DNA of 10,597 nt from Geodermatophilaceae bacterium (GCA_013813215.1 JACCSC010000164.1:1-10597), one strand, 5' to 3'; counted from the stretch's first letter, positions 1 through 7,312 are shown. Notes: generated by a model from the letters alone, not told the origin. Program-made: numbers and translations.

Positions 1-66
1 GCGCAGCGTCCGGCTGGTCGTGCCCGCGGCGCGGGCGAGGTCCTGGATCGACCACTCCCCTGTCAT
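1..66 (-). CDS. MerR-family transcriptional regulator, N-terminal fragment (runs off left edge)
   Basis: Only 22 codons lie in the window, read from ATG at 66 toward position 1. The peptide begins MTGEWSIQDLARAAG and continues TTSRTLR. This is the first helix-turn-helix of a MerR-type winged-helix domain: the pattern is 'I-x-x-L-A-x-x-A-G-x-T-x-R-T-L-R', normally followed by a tyrosine and a short wing. MerR proteins bind as dimers to a dyad placed inside an over-long promoter spacer and untwist it when an effector or metal binds the C-terminal domain. That effector domain is outside the window, so the ligand cannot be guessed. The start is supported by a TACCGT -10 box six bases upstream of the ATG (leaderless arrangement) and by the lack of a Shine-Dalgarno sequence. 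The gene is divergent from the phospholipase D/kinase unit, which makes that unit a candidate target besides its own promoter. Confidence 0.82.
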   Translation of the reverse strand, partial: MTGEWSIQDLARAAGTTSRTLR

Positions 67-72
67 GCCACC

Positions 73-103
73 ACGGTAGGAGTTGACGCTGCGTCAATGT
101 CCA
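73..103 (-). promoter_or_regulatory. MerR-type promoter with dyad operator in a 19-bp spacer
   Basis: Read on the minus strand, a -35-like TGGACA (103-98) and a -10-like TACCGT (78-73) are separated by exactly 19 bp (97-79). The spacer contains a perfect 7-bp inverted repeat around one base, TTGACGC-N-GCGTCAA (83-97). A dyad inside a 19- to 20-bp spacer is the hallmark of MerR-controlled promoters, and the gene just downstream is a MerR gene, so autoregulation is inferred. On the plus strand the left half of the dyad also reads TTGACG, a good -35 hexamer, but no equally good -10 follows it. Confidence 0.7.
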
Positions 104-123
104 GCCTTATTTCCAGGGCGTCG

Positions 124-129
124 TAGGTT
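124..129 (+). promoter_or_regulatory. -10 box of a putative leaderless promoter for the PLD gene
   Basis: TAGGTT fits the actinobacterial TANNNT -10 consensus and lies exactly six bases before ATG 136, so the transcript would start at or next to the A of the start codon. No good Shine-Dalgarno sequence precedes either ATG 136 or GTG 130. The -35 region (about 99-106) is weak, as expected if the MerR-type regulator at the adjacent dyad assists transcription. This is inferred from sequence only. Confidence 0.4.
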
Positions 130-135
130 GTGCGG

Positions 136-1749
136 ATGACTGCGGCGGCCGACGAGCGGTTCGTCGTCGAGGACTGGTTCCTGTCGCGGACCGAGCGTGC
201 GAACCCCGCCTCGGCGCTGCCGGTGTGGACGGCGGGCAACGACGCCGTACCGCTGGTGCACGGCAGCACCTACTTCGCCCGCCTGGTCGAGGTGGTCGAG
301 GCCCTTGAGGCCGGCGACCACCTGTTCTTTACCGACTGGCGCGGGGATCCCGACGAGAAGATGCGGCCCGACGGGCCGGAGGTGGCCGAGCTGTTCAGCG
401 CCGCCGCCCGTCGCGGCGTTGTGGTCAAGGGCCTGGTCTGGCGCTCGCACCTGGACACGTTCGCGTTCAGCGAGGAGGAGAACCGGCACCTCGGCGAACG
501 GATCGAGGCCGCCGGTGGGGAGGTTCTGCTCGACCAGCGGGTACGCCGCGGCGGCTCGCACCACCAGAAGCTCGTCGTCCTGCGCCACCCCGGCCGGTCC
601 GAGCGGGACGTCGCCTTCGCCGGCGGCATCGACCTGTGCCACAGCCGGCGAGACGACGCCGAGCACCTCGGCGACCCGCAGACGGTGCGGATGGCCAAGG
701 CGTACGGCGACCGCCCGCCCTGGCACGACGTCCAGCTCGAACTGCGCGGCCCGGTCGTCGGTGCGCTGGACACCACGTTCCGCGAGCGGTGGAACGACCC
801 GCAGTCCCTGGACGCCCACAACCCACTCGCCCGGCTGCGCGACCGGCTCGGCCACGCCGACATGTTGGCCGACCCCTTGCCGCCGCAGCCGCCGGACCCG
901 CTGCCGACCGGACCGATGGCCGTGCAGGTGCTGCGCACCTACCCCGACATCCGGCCGGGCTACTACTTCGCCCCGCGCGGCGAGCGGACAGTCGCCCACG
1001 GCTACACGAAAGCGGTCTCGAAGGCCCGCCGGCTGATCTACCTGGAGGACCAGTACATGTGGTCGGTCGCCGTGGCCGAGCTGTTCGCCCAAGCCATGCG
1101 CCGCCACCCCGAGCTGCACGTCGTCGTCGTTGTCCCGCGCCACCCCGATGTCGACGGTCCGCTCGCGTTGCCGCCCAACATGATCGGCCGGCAGCAGGCC
1201 ATCGACCTGTGCCGGGCGGTGGACCCGGACCGGCTGCACGTCTTCGACCTGGAGAACGCTCGAGGGACGCCGGTCTACGTGCACGCCAAGGTGTGCGTGG
1301 TCGACGACACGTGGTGCAGCGTCGGCAGCGACAACTTCAACCGCCGGTCGTGGAGCCACGACAGCGAACTGTCCTGCGCGGTACTCGACAGCCGGCGCGA
1401 TGAACGGGCACCCCTCGACCCCGCCGGGCGGGGCCACGGCGCCCGGGTCTTCGCCCGCGACCTGCGGCTACGGCTGTGGCGCGAGCACCTCGACCGGGCC
1501 GAGGACGGCAGCGAGGACACCGACCTGATCGACCCGGACGCGGCGGTGGCCGCGATCCGCGACAGCGCCGACACCCTGGAGCGCTGGCACGCCGGTGGGC
1601 GGACCGGGCCCCGGCCGCCGGGCCGGCTGCGACCGCACCGCCCCGAGCGGATCTCCGCGCTGACGAAGCTGTGGGCCCGGCCGGCGTACCGGCTGATGTA
1701 CGACCCGGACGGGCGCCCGCTGCGCGACCGGCTCCGCCGACAGTGGTGA
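136..1749 (+). CDS. Phospholipase D superfamily protein (two HKD-type motifs)
   Basis: 537 aa. PLD enzymes hydrolyse or transfer phosphodiester bonds through a phosphohistidine intermediate, with two HxKx4D motifs forming one active site. The second motif is canonical, H383-x-K385-x4-D390, followed by GSDNFNRRSW and the D-S-E-L block typical of the family. The first motif is SHHQK (H143, K145) followed by LVVLR, so the usual aspartate position is R150, with the downstream AFAGGID block present. Other family signs are HDVQLELRGPVV near residue 197 and YLEDQYMW near residue 305. No signal peptide or membrane segment is visible, so a cytoplasmic or membrane-peripheral enzyme is likely. Substrate is unknown; cardiolipin synthase-like or phosphatidyl transferase activity are alternatives. 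ATG 136 is preferred over GTG 130 because of the leaderless -10 spacing. The stop overlaps the start of the following kinase gene (GTGA), implying one operon. The divergent MerR gene 69 bp away is the likely regulator. Confidence 0.88.
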   Translation: MTAAADERFVVEDWFLSRTERANPASALPVWTAGNDAVPLVHGSTYFARLVEVVEALEAGDHLFFTDWRGDPDEKMRPDGPEVAELFSAAARRGVVVKGLVWRSHLDTFAFSEEENRHLGERIEAAGGEVLLDQRVRRGGSHHQKLVVLRHPGRSERDVAFAGGIDLCHSRRDDAEHLGDPQTVRMAKAYGDRPPWHDVQLELRGPVVGALDTTFRERWNDPQSLDAHNPLARLRDRLGHADMLADPLPPQPPDPLPTGPMAVQVLRTYPDIRPGYYFAPRGERTVAHGYTKAVSKARRLIYLEDQYMWSVAVAELFAQAMRRHPELHVVVVVPRHPDVDGPLALPPNMIGRQQAIDLCRAVDPDRLHVFDLENARGTPVYVHAKVCVVDDTWCSVGSDNFNRRSWSHDSELSCAVLDSRRDERAPLDPAGRGHGARVFARDLRLRLWREHLDRAEDGSEDTDLIDPDAAVAAIRDSADTLERWHAGGRTGPRPPGRLRPHRPERISALTKLWARPAYRLMYDPDGRPLRDRLRRQW

Positions 1750-2654
1750 TCCCGGCCGCCCTCGCCGAGAACGTCACCAAGGTCTGGAAGGACGCCGGCC
1801 GGCAGTGGCTCGCGGAGCTGCCGGACCGGTTGACCGGGATCGCGCGGACCTGGGACCTCGAGATCGGTACGCCGTACGAGCTGAGCTACCACTGGGTGTG
1901 CCGGGCTACCCGCGCCGACGGCACGCCCGCGGTGCTCAAGGTCGGGGTCCCGGGCGCCGAACACCTGCGCGCCGAGACCGCGACCCTGCGGGCCTGGGAC
2001 GGGCACGGCGCCGTCCGGCTGCTGGAGTACGACGCGGCGGCCGGAGCCCTGTTGCTGGAGCGGGCCGAGCCCGGTACGCCGGCCAGCTCGCTGGTCCCGC
2101 AGCACGACGAACGGGCCACCGCGGCGGCGATCGAGGTGGCCGGACGGCTGCACATGCCGGTCGACACCGATCCCCCGGTGCCCGATGTCGCCGGCCAGGC
2201 GGCGGACTTCGCCGCCCACCTGCGCGAGCACCCCACCGGCGGACCGTTGCCGCGCGGTCTCGTGGTCCGTGCGGTCGGACTGTTCGCCGAGCTGACCGCC
2301 AGCGCCACCGAACGGGTCTACCTGCACGGTGACCTGCACCACGACAACGTGCTGGCTGCCGACCGCGAACCGTGGCTGGTGATCGACCCGCACGGCGTCC
2401 TCGGCGATCCGGCGTACGACGTCGGCTCGTGGTTGCACAACCCGGATCCGCCGCGCGGCAACCCCGAGGTGCTGCGCCTGCTGCCGCGGCGGATCGAGCA
2501 GCTCGCCGACGGCCTGGCGCTGCCGATCGAGCGGGTGGTCGCCTACGGCTTCGTCAAGGCGGTGCTGTCCGAGGTGTGGACCTGCGAGGACGGCGGCGTG
2601 CCGGGCGGGAGCGCGCTCGCCGTGGCCACCGCGCTGCTCCCGCGGCTGGCCTGA
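1746..2654 (+). CDS. APH(6)/hydroxyurea phosphotransferase-type small-molecule kinase
   Basis: 302 aa, a normal length for the APH_6_hur group of aminoglycoside phosphotransferase-like kinases, which transfer the ATP gamma-phosphate to a hydroxyl of a small molecule (streptomycin and hydroxyurea in characterised members). Visible kinase-fold landmarks: the lysine of AVLKVG near residue 61 in the ATP-binding N-lobe, E77 in the HLRAETATLRAW helix, the catalytic loop HGDLHHDN (H194, D196, N201), and the metal-binding aspartate in VIDPHGVLGDPAYD (D214). The C-terminal helices follow, ending ALLPRLA. GTG 1746 is chosen because it forms the four-base GTGA overlap with the upstream stop; the adjacent GTG 1743 is an alternative. 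There is no clear Shine-Dalgarno, so translation probably depends on coupling to the PLD gene. Substrate is not deducible: many chromosomal members are not resistance genes. Confidence 0.87.
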   Translation: MIPAALAENVTKVWKDAGRQWLAELPDRLTGIARTWDLEIGTPYELSYHWVCRATRADGTPAVLKVGVPGAEHLRAETATLRAWDGHGAVRLLEYDAAAGALLLERAEPGTPASSLVPQHDERATAAAIEVAGRLHMPVDTDPPVPDVAGQAADFAAHLREHPTGGPLPRGLVVRAVGLFAELTASATERVYLHGDLHHDNVLAADREPWLVIDPHGVLGDPAYDVGSWLHNPDPPRGNPEVLRLLPRRIEQLADGLALPIERVVAYGFVKAVLSEVWTCEDGGVPGGSALAVATALLPRLA

Positions 2655-2673
2655 CGTCCGGCGTTCAGCCAGG

Positions 2674-4602
2674 ATTCCGAAAGTTCCTCTCGCGCTCAGC
2701 GCCGCGATCGTCGTACCCGCTGCCGCCGTCGTCACCGTCGCGGTCACAGCCACCCCGGCGCACGCCGCCGGCTTCACTGAAGGCAACGTCGTCGTCTACC
2801 GCGTCGGTGATGGCGCAGCCGCCATGACCAACGCGGCAACGCCGGCCTTCCTGGACGAGTACGACGCAGCGGGCACGCTCGTGCAGTCGATCGCACTGCC
2901 GACCGCCGACGACGGGTCCAACCGACAGCTGACCAACAACGGCACGGCCTCGAGCGAGGGTTTCCTAGCCCGGTCGACCGACGGCCGGTACCTGACCTTC
3001 GGCGGGTACGACGCGGATCCGGGGACCACGAACCCGGCGTCGCTGTCGTCCAGCGCCGTAAACCGCGTGGTCGGCCGGGTCGACGGCAGCGGTGTGGTGG
3101 ACACCTCCATCGCATTGTCTGACGCCTACAGCATCGGCAACATCCGCAGCGTCGTCACGGACGACGGCACCCGCTACTGGACGGGCGGCAGCAACGCCGG
3201 CGTGCGGTTCGCGACTGCCGGGGCCACGACCTCGACGTCCATTTCGACCACCACGACCAACATCCGGGTGGTCGACATCGACTCCGGACAGCTGTACGCA
3301 ACGAGCGGCAGCGCGAGCAACCTTGCGGTGAACCGGATCGGAAGCGGTCTGCCGACGACATCGGGTCAGGTCGCGACGCCGATCTTCCCATTGCTGACAG
3401 GGAGTCCGACGCCGAGTCCCTACGGCTTCACCTTCTTGGACCGCAACGCAGCCGTGCCAGGAAACGACACCCTGTACCTCGCGGACGACACCAGCACCGG
3501 CCTGCGCAAGTATTCCTTCGACGGTACAACGTGGACCGCCCGCGGCACGTTTGCGCTCAGCACGCGTGGGCTGACTGGCACGGTGACCGGAAGCACGGCC
3601 ACGCTGTACGCCACCACGACCACTGGCGCAGGCAGCTTGGTTCGCATCGTCGACACGGCGGCGTCCGACGCCGCCATCTCGGCAACCAGCACCGTGGTCG
3701 CGACCGGCCTGGCCAACACCGCGTTCCGTGGTGTGGCGTTCGCGCCGACCGGCGGGAGCACAACGCCGACCGCCCCGTCGATCACCGACCAGCCCGACAG
3801 CACGACGATCAACCCCGGCCAGACCGCGACGCTGACCGTCGTGGCGACCGGCACCGCGCCGCTGTCCTACCAGTGGTACCTCGGTGCCTCCGGCGACACG
3901 AGCGACCCGATCGACGGCGCGACCGCGTCGTCGTACACCACCCCGGCGCTCGTCGCCACGACGTCGTACTGGGTCCGCGTCTCGAACGACACCGGGGTGG
4001 CCGACAGCGCCACGGCCACGGTGACGATCTCCTCGGCCGTCCCCTGCGTCGACCCGGTGACCGCGATCGGAGCGGTCCAGGGCAGCGGGGAGACTTCGCC
4101 TCTCCTCGGGCAGACGGTGACCGTCCGCGGCACCGTGGTCGGTGACCACGAGGGCGCGCAGCCGGCCCTGCAGGGTTTCTACCTGCAGGATGCCGGGGAC
4201 GAGAACGCCGCCACGAGTGACGGCCTGTTCGTCTTCAACCCCGGCCAGAACAACGTGGCCATCGGCGACGTCGTCGAGGTCAGGGGGATCGCGGCCGAGA
4301 ACCAGGGCAAGACCCAGATCGCGGCCCGGACCTCCCCGCCGGCCGTACCGCTCACGGTCACGCCGTGCGGCGACACCGGCGCGGTCACCCCGACCGAGGT
4401 GACCCTGCCTTTCGCCAGCGCCACCACGCCCGAGACGTACGAAGGCATGCTGGTCCGCTTCCCGCAGCAGCTGAGCGTCACCGAGCTGTTCCAGCTCGGG
4501 CGGTTCGGCCAGGTCACGGTGTCCGCCGGCGGGCGGCTCTACCAGCCGACCAACGTGATCGACGCCGGGACCAGCCCGCAGTCCAGGCGCTGCAGGACCT
4601 GA
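2674..4602 (+). CDS. ExeM/NucH-type secreted nuclease, N-terminal part (frameshifted; start codon uncertain)
   Basis: This is the 5' section of one large gene that continues in another frame after 4578. In the frame of ATG 2824, coding sequence extends upstream without a stop: a lysine, a long hydrophobic stretch (VPLALSAAIVVPAAAVV) and an AHA/AG cleavage site form a signal peptide, followed by FTEGNVVVYRVGDG, the typical opening of these proteins. No ATG, GTG, TTG or CTG exists in this frame between the stop at 2380 and 2824. The best remaining start is ATT 2674, giving a 31-residue signal peptide. Numbered from there: propeller-like, Ser/Thr-rich region about 32-360; Ig-like domain about 366-453 (SYQWYLGASG); OB-fold domain about 459-630 of the kind that precedes the catalytic domain in YhcR/NucH nucleases (GQTVTVRGTVVGDHEG, GFYLQDAGDE, GDVVEVRG). 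The frame ends at TGA 4600-4602 after a spurious tail (SRRCRT). The gene begins 19 bp after the kinase stop but is probably functionally unrelated to it. Confidence 0.82.
   Translation: MPKVPLALSAAIVVPAAAVVTVAVTATPAHAAGFTEGNVVVYRVGDGAAAMTNAATPAFLDEYDAAGTLVQSIALPTADDGSNRQLTNNGTASSEGFLARSTDGRYLTFGGYDADPGTTNPASLSSSAVNRVVGRVDGSGVVDTSIALSDAYSIGNIRSVVTDDGTRYWTGGSNAGVRFATAGATTSTSISTTTTNIRVVDIDSGQLYATSGSASNLAVNRIGSGLPTTSGQVATPIFPLLTGSPTPSPYGFTFLDRNAAVPGNDTLYLADDTSTGLRKYSFDGTTWTARGTFALSTRGLTGTVTGSTATLYATTTTGAGSLVRIVDTAASDAAISATSTVVATGLANTAFRGVAFAPTGGSTTPTAPSITDQPDSTTINPGQTATLTVVATGTAPLSYQWYLGASGDTSDPIDGATASSYTTPALVATTSYWVRVSNDTGVADSATATVTISSAVPCVDPVTAIGAVQGSGETSPLLGQTVTVRGTVVGDHEGAQPALQGFYLQDAGDENAATSDGLFVFNPGQNNVAIGDVVEVRGIAAENQGKTQIAARTSPPAVPLTVTPCGDTGAVTPTEVTLPFASATTPETYEGMLVRFPQQLSVTELFQLGRFGQVTVSAGGRLYQPTNVIDAGTSPQSRRCRT
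4578..4579 (+). other. Frameshift junction inside the nuclease gene (one base missing)
   Basis: Upstream frame reads ...VIDAGTSP and then wrongly SRRCRT-stop. The next frame from 4581 reads VQALQDLNNRSKIIVDD, the expected continuation. Adding one G between 4578 and 4579 (CCG-CA to CCG-GCA) gives DAGTSP-A-VQALQDLNN and joins the OB-fold to the catalytic domain with nothing lost. The correction is a GG run read as a single G. Confidence 0.85.
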
Positions 4603-7244
4603 ACAACCGCAGCAAGATCATCGTGGACGACGCCAACCAGGCGCAGAACGCCGACCCGATCGTCTTCGGTCGGGACGGGCAGCCCCTCACCGCGGCCAAC
4701 ACGTTGCGCGGCGGGGACACCTTGACCGGCGCCGTCGGCGTCCTGACCTACACGTGGGGCGGCAACAGCGCCAGCCCGAACGCCTACCGGCTGCAGCCGC
4801 TCAACGCGCTGACCGGCTCGGCGACGTTCGTCGCCGCCAACCCGCGCCCGACCACGGCGCCCGAGGTGGGCGACGGTGACCTGCGGGTCGCGAGCTTCAA
4901 CCTGCTCAACCTCTTCAACACGTTCACCGGCTGCAGCTTCGGTGTCGGCGGCGGAGGCGCGGACTGCCGTGGCGCCAACAACACCACCGAGTACAACCGG
5001 CAGCTGACCAAGGAGGTCGAGGCCGTCCAGCTCCTGGACGCCGACGTCATCGGCTACATGGAGATGGAGAACGACGGCTACGGCCCGACCAGCGCCGTGC
5101 AGACGCTGGTCGACGCCCTCAACGCCGAGGACGGCGCAGGCACCTGGGCCCTCGTCGACCCGGACGCCGCCACCGGCGTCGTGAACTCCGCCGGCGACGA
5201 CGCGATCAAGTCCGGGTTCATCTACCGCACCGCGGCGGCCACCCCCGTCGCCGTTTCTACCTGGACCAACCTGGACGCCGTGTTCGACCGGGCCCCGGTG
5301 GCGCAGACGTTCGCTGACGGCAACGGCTCGCAGGTCACCGTGATCGCCAACCACTTCAAGTCGAAGGGCAGCTGCCCCTCGGGCACCGGGCCGGACGTCG
5401 ACCAGGGCGACGGGCAGAGCTGCTGGAACAACCGGCGGACGCTGCAGGCCGGCGAGCTGGTGGCCTGGATCGACGGCACCATCGTCCCCGAGTCCGGCGA
5501 CGAGGACGTCATGGTCCTGGGCGACCTCAACTCCTACGCCGGTGAGGATCCGATCGGCGTGTTCGAAGACGCCGGCTACACCAACCTGATCAGGTACTTC
5601 CAGGGCGAGCAGGCGTACTCCTACGTCTTCGACGGGCAGTGGGGTTACCTGGATTACCAGCTGGCCTCGACGTCGCTGCTTGCCCAGGTCACCGGCGCCA
5701 ACGACCTGCACATCAACTCCGACGAGCCCTCGGTGCTGGACTACAACACCGAGTTCAAGTCGGCGGCGCAGCAGACCTCGCTCTACGCGCCGGACGCCTA
5801 CCGGACCAGCGACCACGACCCGGTCCTTTCCGGGCTCGACCTGGGCACCACCGCAGTGATCAGCCGCACCCCGCCCGCGGGCACCGTCGGTACGGCGTAC
5901 TCCTTCGCCTTCACGACCAGCGGCGACCCCACGGTCAGCGTGGTCGAGGGAAGCCTCCCGCCGGGCCTGACGCTGTCCACCGACGGCGTCCTGTCCGGCA
6001 CGCCGACCGACGGCGGCAGCTACCCGGTCACCATCGAGGCGTCGAACGCCTTCGGCTCCTCGCAGCTGTCGGCGACCATCGAGATCGCACCGGCGGCCAG
6101 CACCACCACTCGGACCGCGGACCCGAACCCGGTGGCCACCGGGGCACCGGTGACCCTGACCGCCACGGTCAGCGGCCCGGTGCCGGTCGGCGGCACGGTG
6201 AGCTTCAGCGACGGCGGGACGCCGATCGGCTCGGCCGAGGTCCAAGGTGACGGCACCGCCGAGCTCGTCACCTCGGACCTGCCCGCCGGGTCGCACAGCA
6301 TCACCGCCACGTACGGCGGGAGCACGGCGCTGCAGTCCTCGGCGTCGGACGCTCTCACCGTCGAGGTTGTCGACGGCGTGCAGCTCGGCGCGACCCTGCC
6401 CAACGGCGCGGTCGGAGTGGCCTACTCCGAGCCGGTGCCGGTCACCGGCGGCGGCAGCATCGAGTTCGCGCTCACCGACGGCACCCTGCCGCCGGGGCTG
6501 TCGCTGAGTGCGGACGGCGTGCTGTCCGGTACGCCGACGGAGGGCGGGTCGTTCACCTTCGAGGTCACCGCGACCAACGAGGTGAGCAGCGCGACGCAGA
6601 GCTACACCGTCACGATCGCCCAGGCCTCGACCACCGTCACCGTCACGTCGTCGGCCAACCCGGCCCAGCTGCGGGCGCCGATCACGTTCACCGCCCAGGT
6701 CAGCAACGACCTGGGGCTGGCCCCGACCGGCACCGTGCAGTTCCTGGTGAACGGGCAGCCGGCCGGTGCGCCGGTCGCGGTGGGTCCGGACGGCACGGCC
6801 ACGAGCCAGGAGCTGCGGCTGCCCGTGGGCGGCCGGCAGGTGACGGCGGCGTACTCCGGTGACGCGGCGCTGGCGGCCAGCGTCTCGGCTCCGATCCAGC
6901 AGGTGACCCAGTTCGTGGTGGCGATGCTGTCACCGACCGTCGGCCAGGAGATCGAGGGTGGGTCAACGCTGACCATCCAGTTCCGGCTGACCGACGCGAA
7001 CGGGGTACCGATCGCGGACTCGACGGCGCAGGCCGTGATCTCCGGGCCGTGCCGGGTAAGGGTTTCGGTGGTCGGGGTACAGAACCTCCCCTCGACCTGC
7101 CCGACGTACGACGCCCAGGCCAACACGTTCACCGTGCAGCGCCAGACCGTGGACCGGCCAGGACCGGCCACGGCGAGGGTCACGATCGTCTACCCCGGCG
7201 TGACCCCAGCGCAGGTCGAGGAGACGGCGTTCACGTTCGTCTGA
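4581..7244 (+). CDS. ExeM/NucH-type secreted nuclease, catalytic and C-terminal part (continues from the upstream frame)
   Basis: 887 codons; with the frame restored the whole protein is about 1,523 aa. The sequence before 4581 in this frame is not homologous coding, so no native start is expected. Using full-length numbering, an endonuclease/exonuclease/phosphatase fold spans about 736-1058: VASFNLLNLF opening, EMEN acid (E797/E799, N800), NHFKSKG (N893, H894), GDLNSYAGEDP (D951, N953) and the terminal SDHDPV (D1047, H1048, D1049). All key metal and catalytic residues are present, so the domain itself is intact. This fold hydrolyses phosphodiester bonds in DNA or RNA with Mg2+ or Ca2+, here presumably outside the cell. 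It is followed by He_PIG-type (about 1060-1140) and Big_3-type (about 1143-1232) Ig-like domains, a second copy of that pair (1234-1312 and 1315-1408), and a tail (1414-1523) with two cysteines. No LPXTG anchor is seen, so release into the medium is likely. Confidence 0.87.
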   Translation, partial: VQALQDLNNRSKIIVDDANQAQNADPIVFGRDGQPLTAANTLRGGDTLTGAVGVLTYTWGGNSASPNAYRLQPLNALTGSATFVAANPRPTTAPEVGDGDLRVASFNLLNLFNTFTGCSFGVGGGGADCRGANNTTEYNRQLTKEVEAVQLLDADVIGYMEMENDGYGPTSAVQTLVDALNAEDGAGTWALVDPDAATGVVNSAGDDAIKSGFIYRTAAATPVAVSTWTNLDAVFDRAPVAQTFADGNGSQVTVIANHFKSKGSCPSGTGPDVDQGDGQSCWNNRRTLQAGELVAWIDGTIVPESGDEDVMVLGDLNSYAGEDPIGVFEDAGYTNLIRYFQGEQAYSYVFDGQWGYLDYQLASTSLLAQVTGANDLHINSDEPSVLDYNTEFKSAAQQTSLYAPDAYRTSDHDPVLSGLDLGTTAVISRTPPAGTVGTAYSFAFTTSGDPTVSVVEGSLPPGLTLSTDGVLSGTPTDGGSYPVTIEASNAFGSSQLSATIEIAPAASTTTRTADPNPVATGAPVTLTATVSGPVPVGGTVSFSDGGTPIGSAEVQGDGTAELVTSDLPAGSHSITATYGGSTALQSSASDALTVEVVDGVQLGATLPNGAVGVAYSEPVPVTGGGSIEFALTDGTLPPGLSLSADGVLSGTPTEGGSFTFEVTATNEVSSATQSYTVTIAQASTTVTVTSSANPAQLRAPITFTAQVSNDLGLAPTGTVQFLVNGQPAGAPVAVGPDGTATSQELRLPVGGRQVTAAYSGDAALAASVSAPIQQVTQFVVAMLSPTVGQEIEGGSTLTIQFRLTDANGVPIADSTAQAVISGPCRVRVSVVGVQNLPSTCPTYDAQANTFTVQRQTVDRPGPATARVTIVYPGVTPAQVEETAFTFV
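5856..6905 (+). repeat. Tandem two-domain cassette (He_PIG + Big_3 Ig-like) inside the nuclease gene
   Basis: Unit 1 (about 5856-6372) and unit 2 (about 6376-6905) each contain a He_PIG-like domain with the signature LPPGLxLSxDGVLSGTPTxGGS, then a Big_3-like domain with PAGSHSITATYGG or PVGGRQVTAAYSGD near its end. The protein-level match is strongest over the LPPGL...GTPT block, and the DNA there is clearly related but diverged. This looks like an old A-B-A-B internal duplication. Such domains usually act as stalks or adhesive spacers. Confidence 0.72.
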
Positions 7245-7260
7245 GCGGCTCCTGAGCGAT

Positions 7261-7300
7261 CCGATGGCCGGTTCCCCCACCGCGGGGAGCCGGCCATCGG
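7261..7300 (+). terminator. Strong hairpin terminator between convergent genes
   Basis: A 17-bp stem (7261-7277 with 7284-7300) has one G-U pair and a 6-base loop (7278-7283), and begins 16 bases after the nuclease stop. There is no T-tract, as is common in high-GC actinobacteria. It lies 12 bases beyond the end of the convergent toxin gene and could stop transcription from both sides. Confidence 0.75.
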
Positions 7301-7312
7301 CCGTCCGGATGC

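Noticed and set aside
94..1437. Long open frame on the minus strand opposite the phospholipase D gene
   Set aside because: The plus strand carries clear PLD motifs; the antisense product is Arg/Val/Gly-rich with no recognisable domain, as usual for high-GC shadow frames.
1275..2786. 503-codon minus-strand frame opposite the kinase
   Set aside because: The kinase catalytic loop and metal-binding motif are unambiguous on the plus strand.
2965..4149. 394-codon minus-strand frame opposite the nuclease N-terminal half
   Set aside because: Same pattern: no motif, composition typical of a shadow of the real plus-strand gene.
4365..4580. Apparent 5' extension of the catalytic-half frame starting at 4365
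   Set aside because: This stretch is the +1 shadow of the OB-fold coding region (Arg/His-rich, no homology); the true upstream sequence is in the other frame before the indel.
4539..6296. 585-codon open frame on the minus strand opposite the nuclease
   Set aside because: The plus strand encodes an intact nuclease domain and Ig-like domains; the antisense peptide is low complexity and GC-driven.
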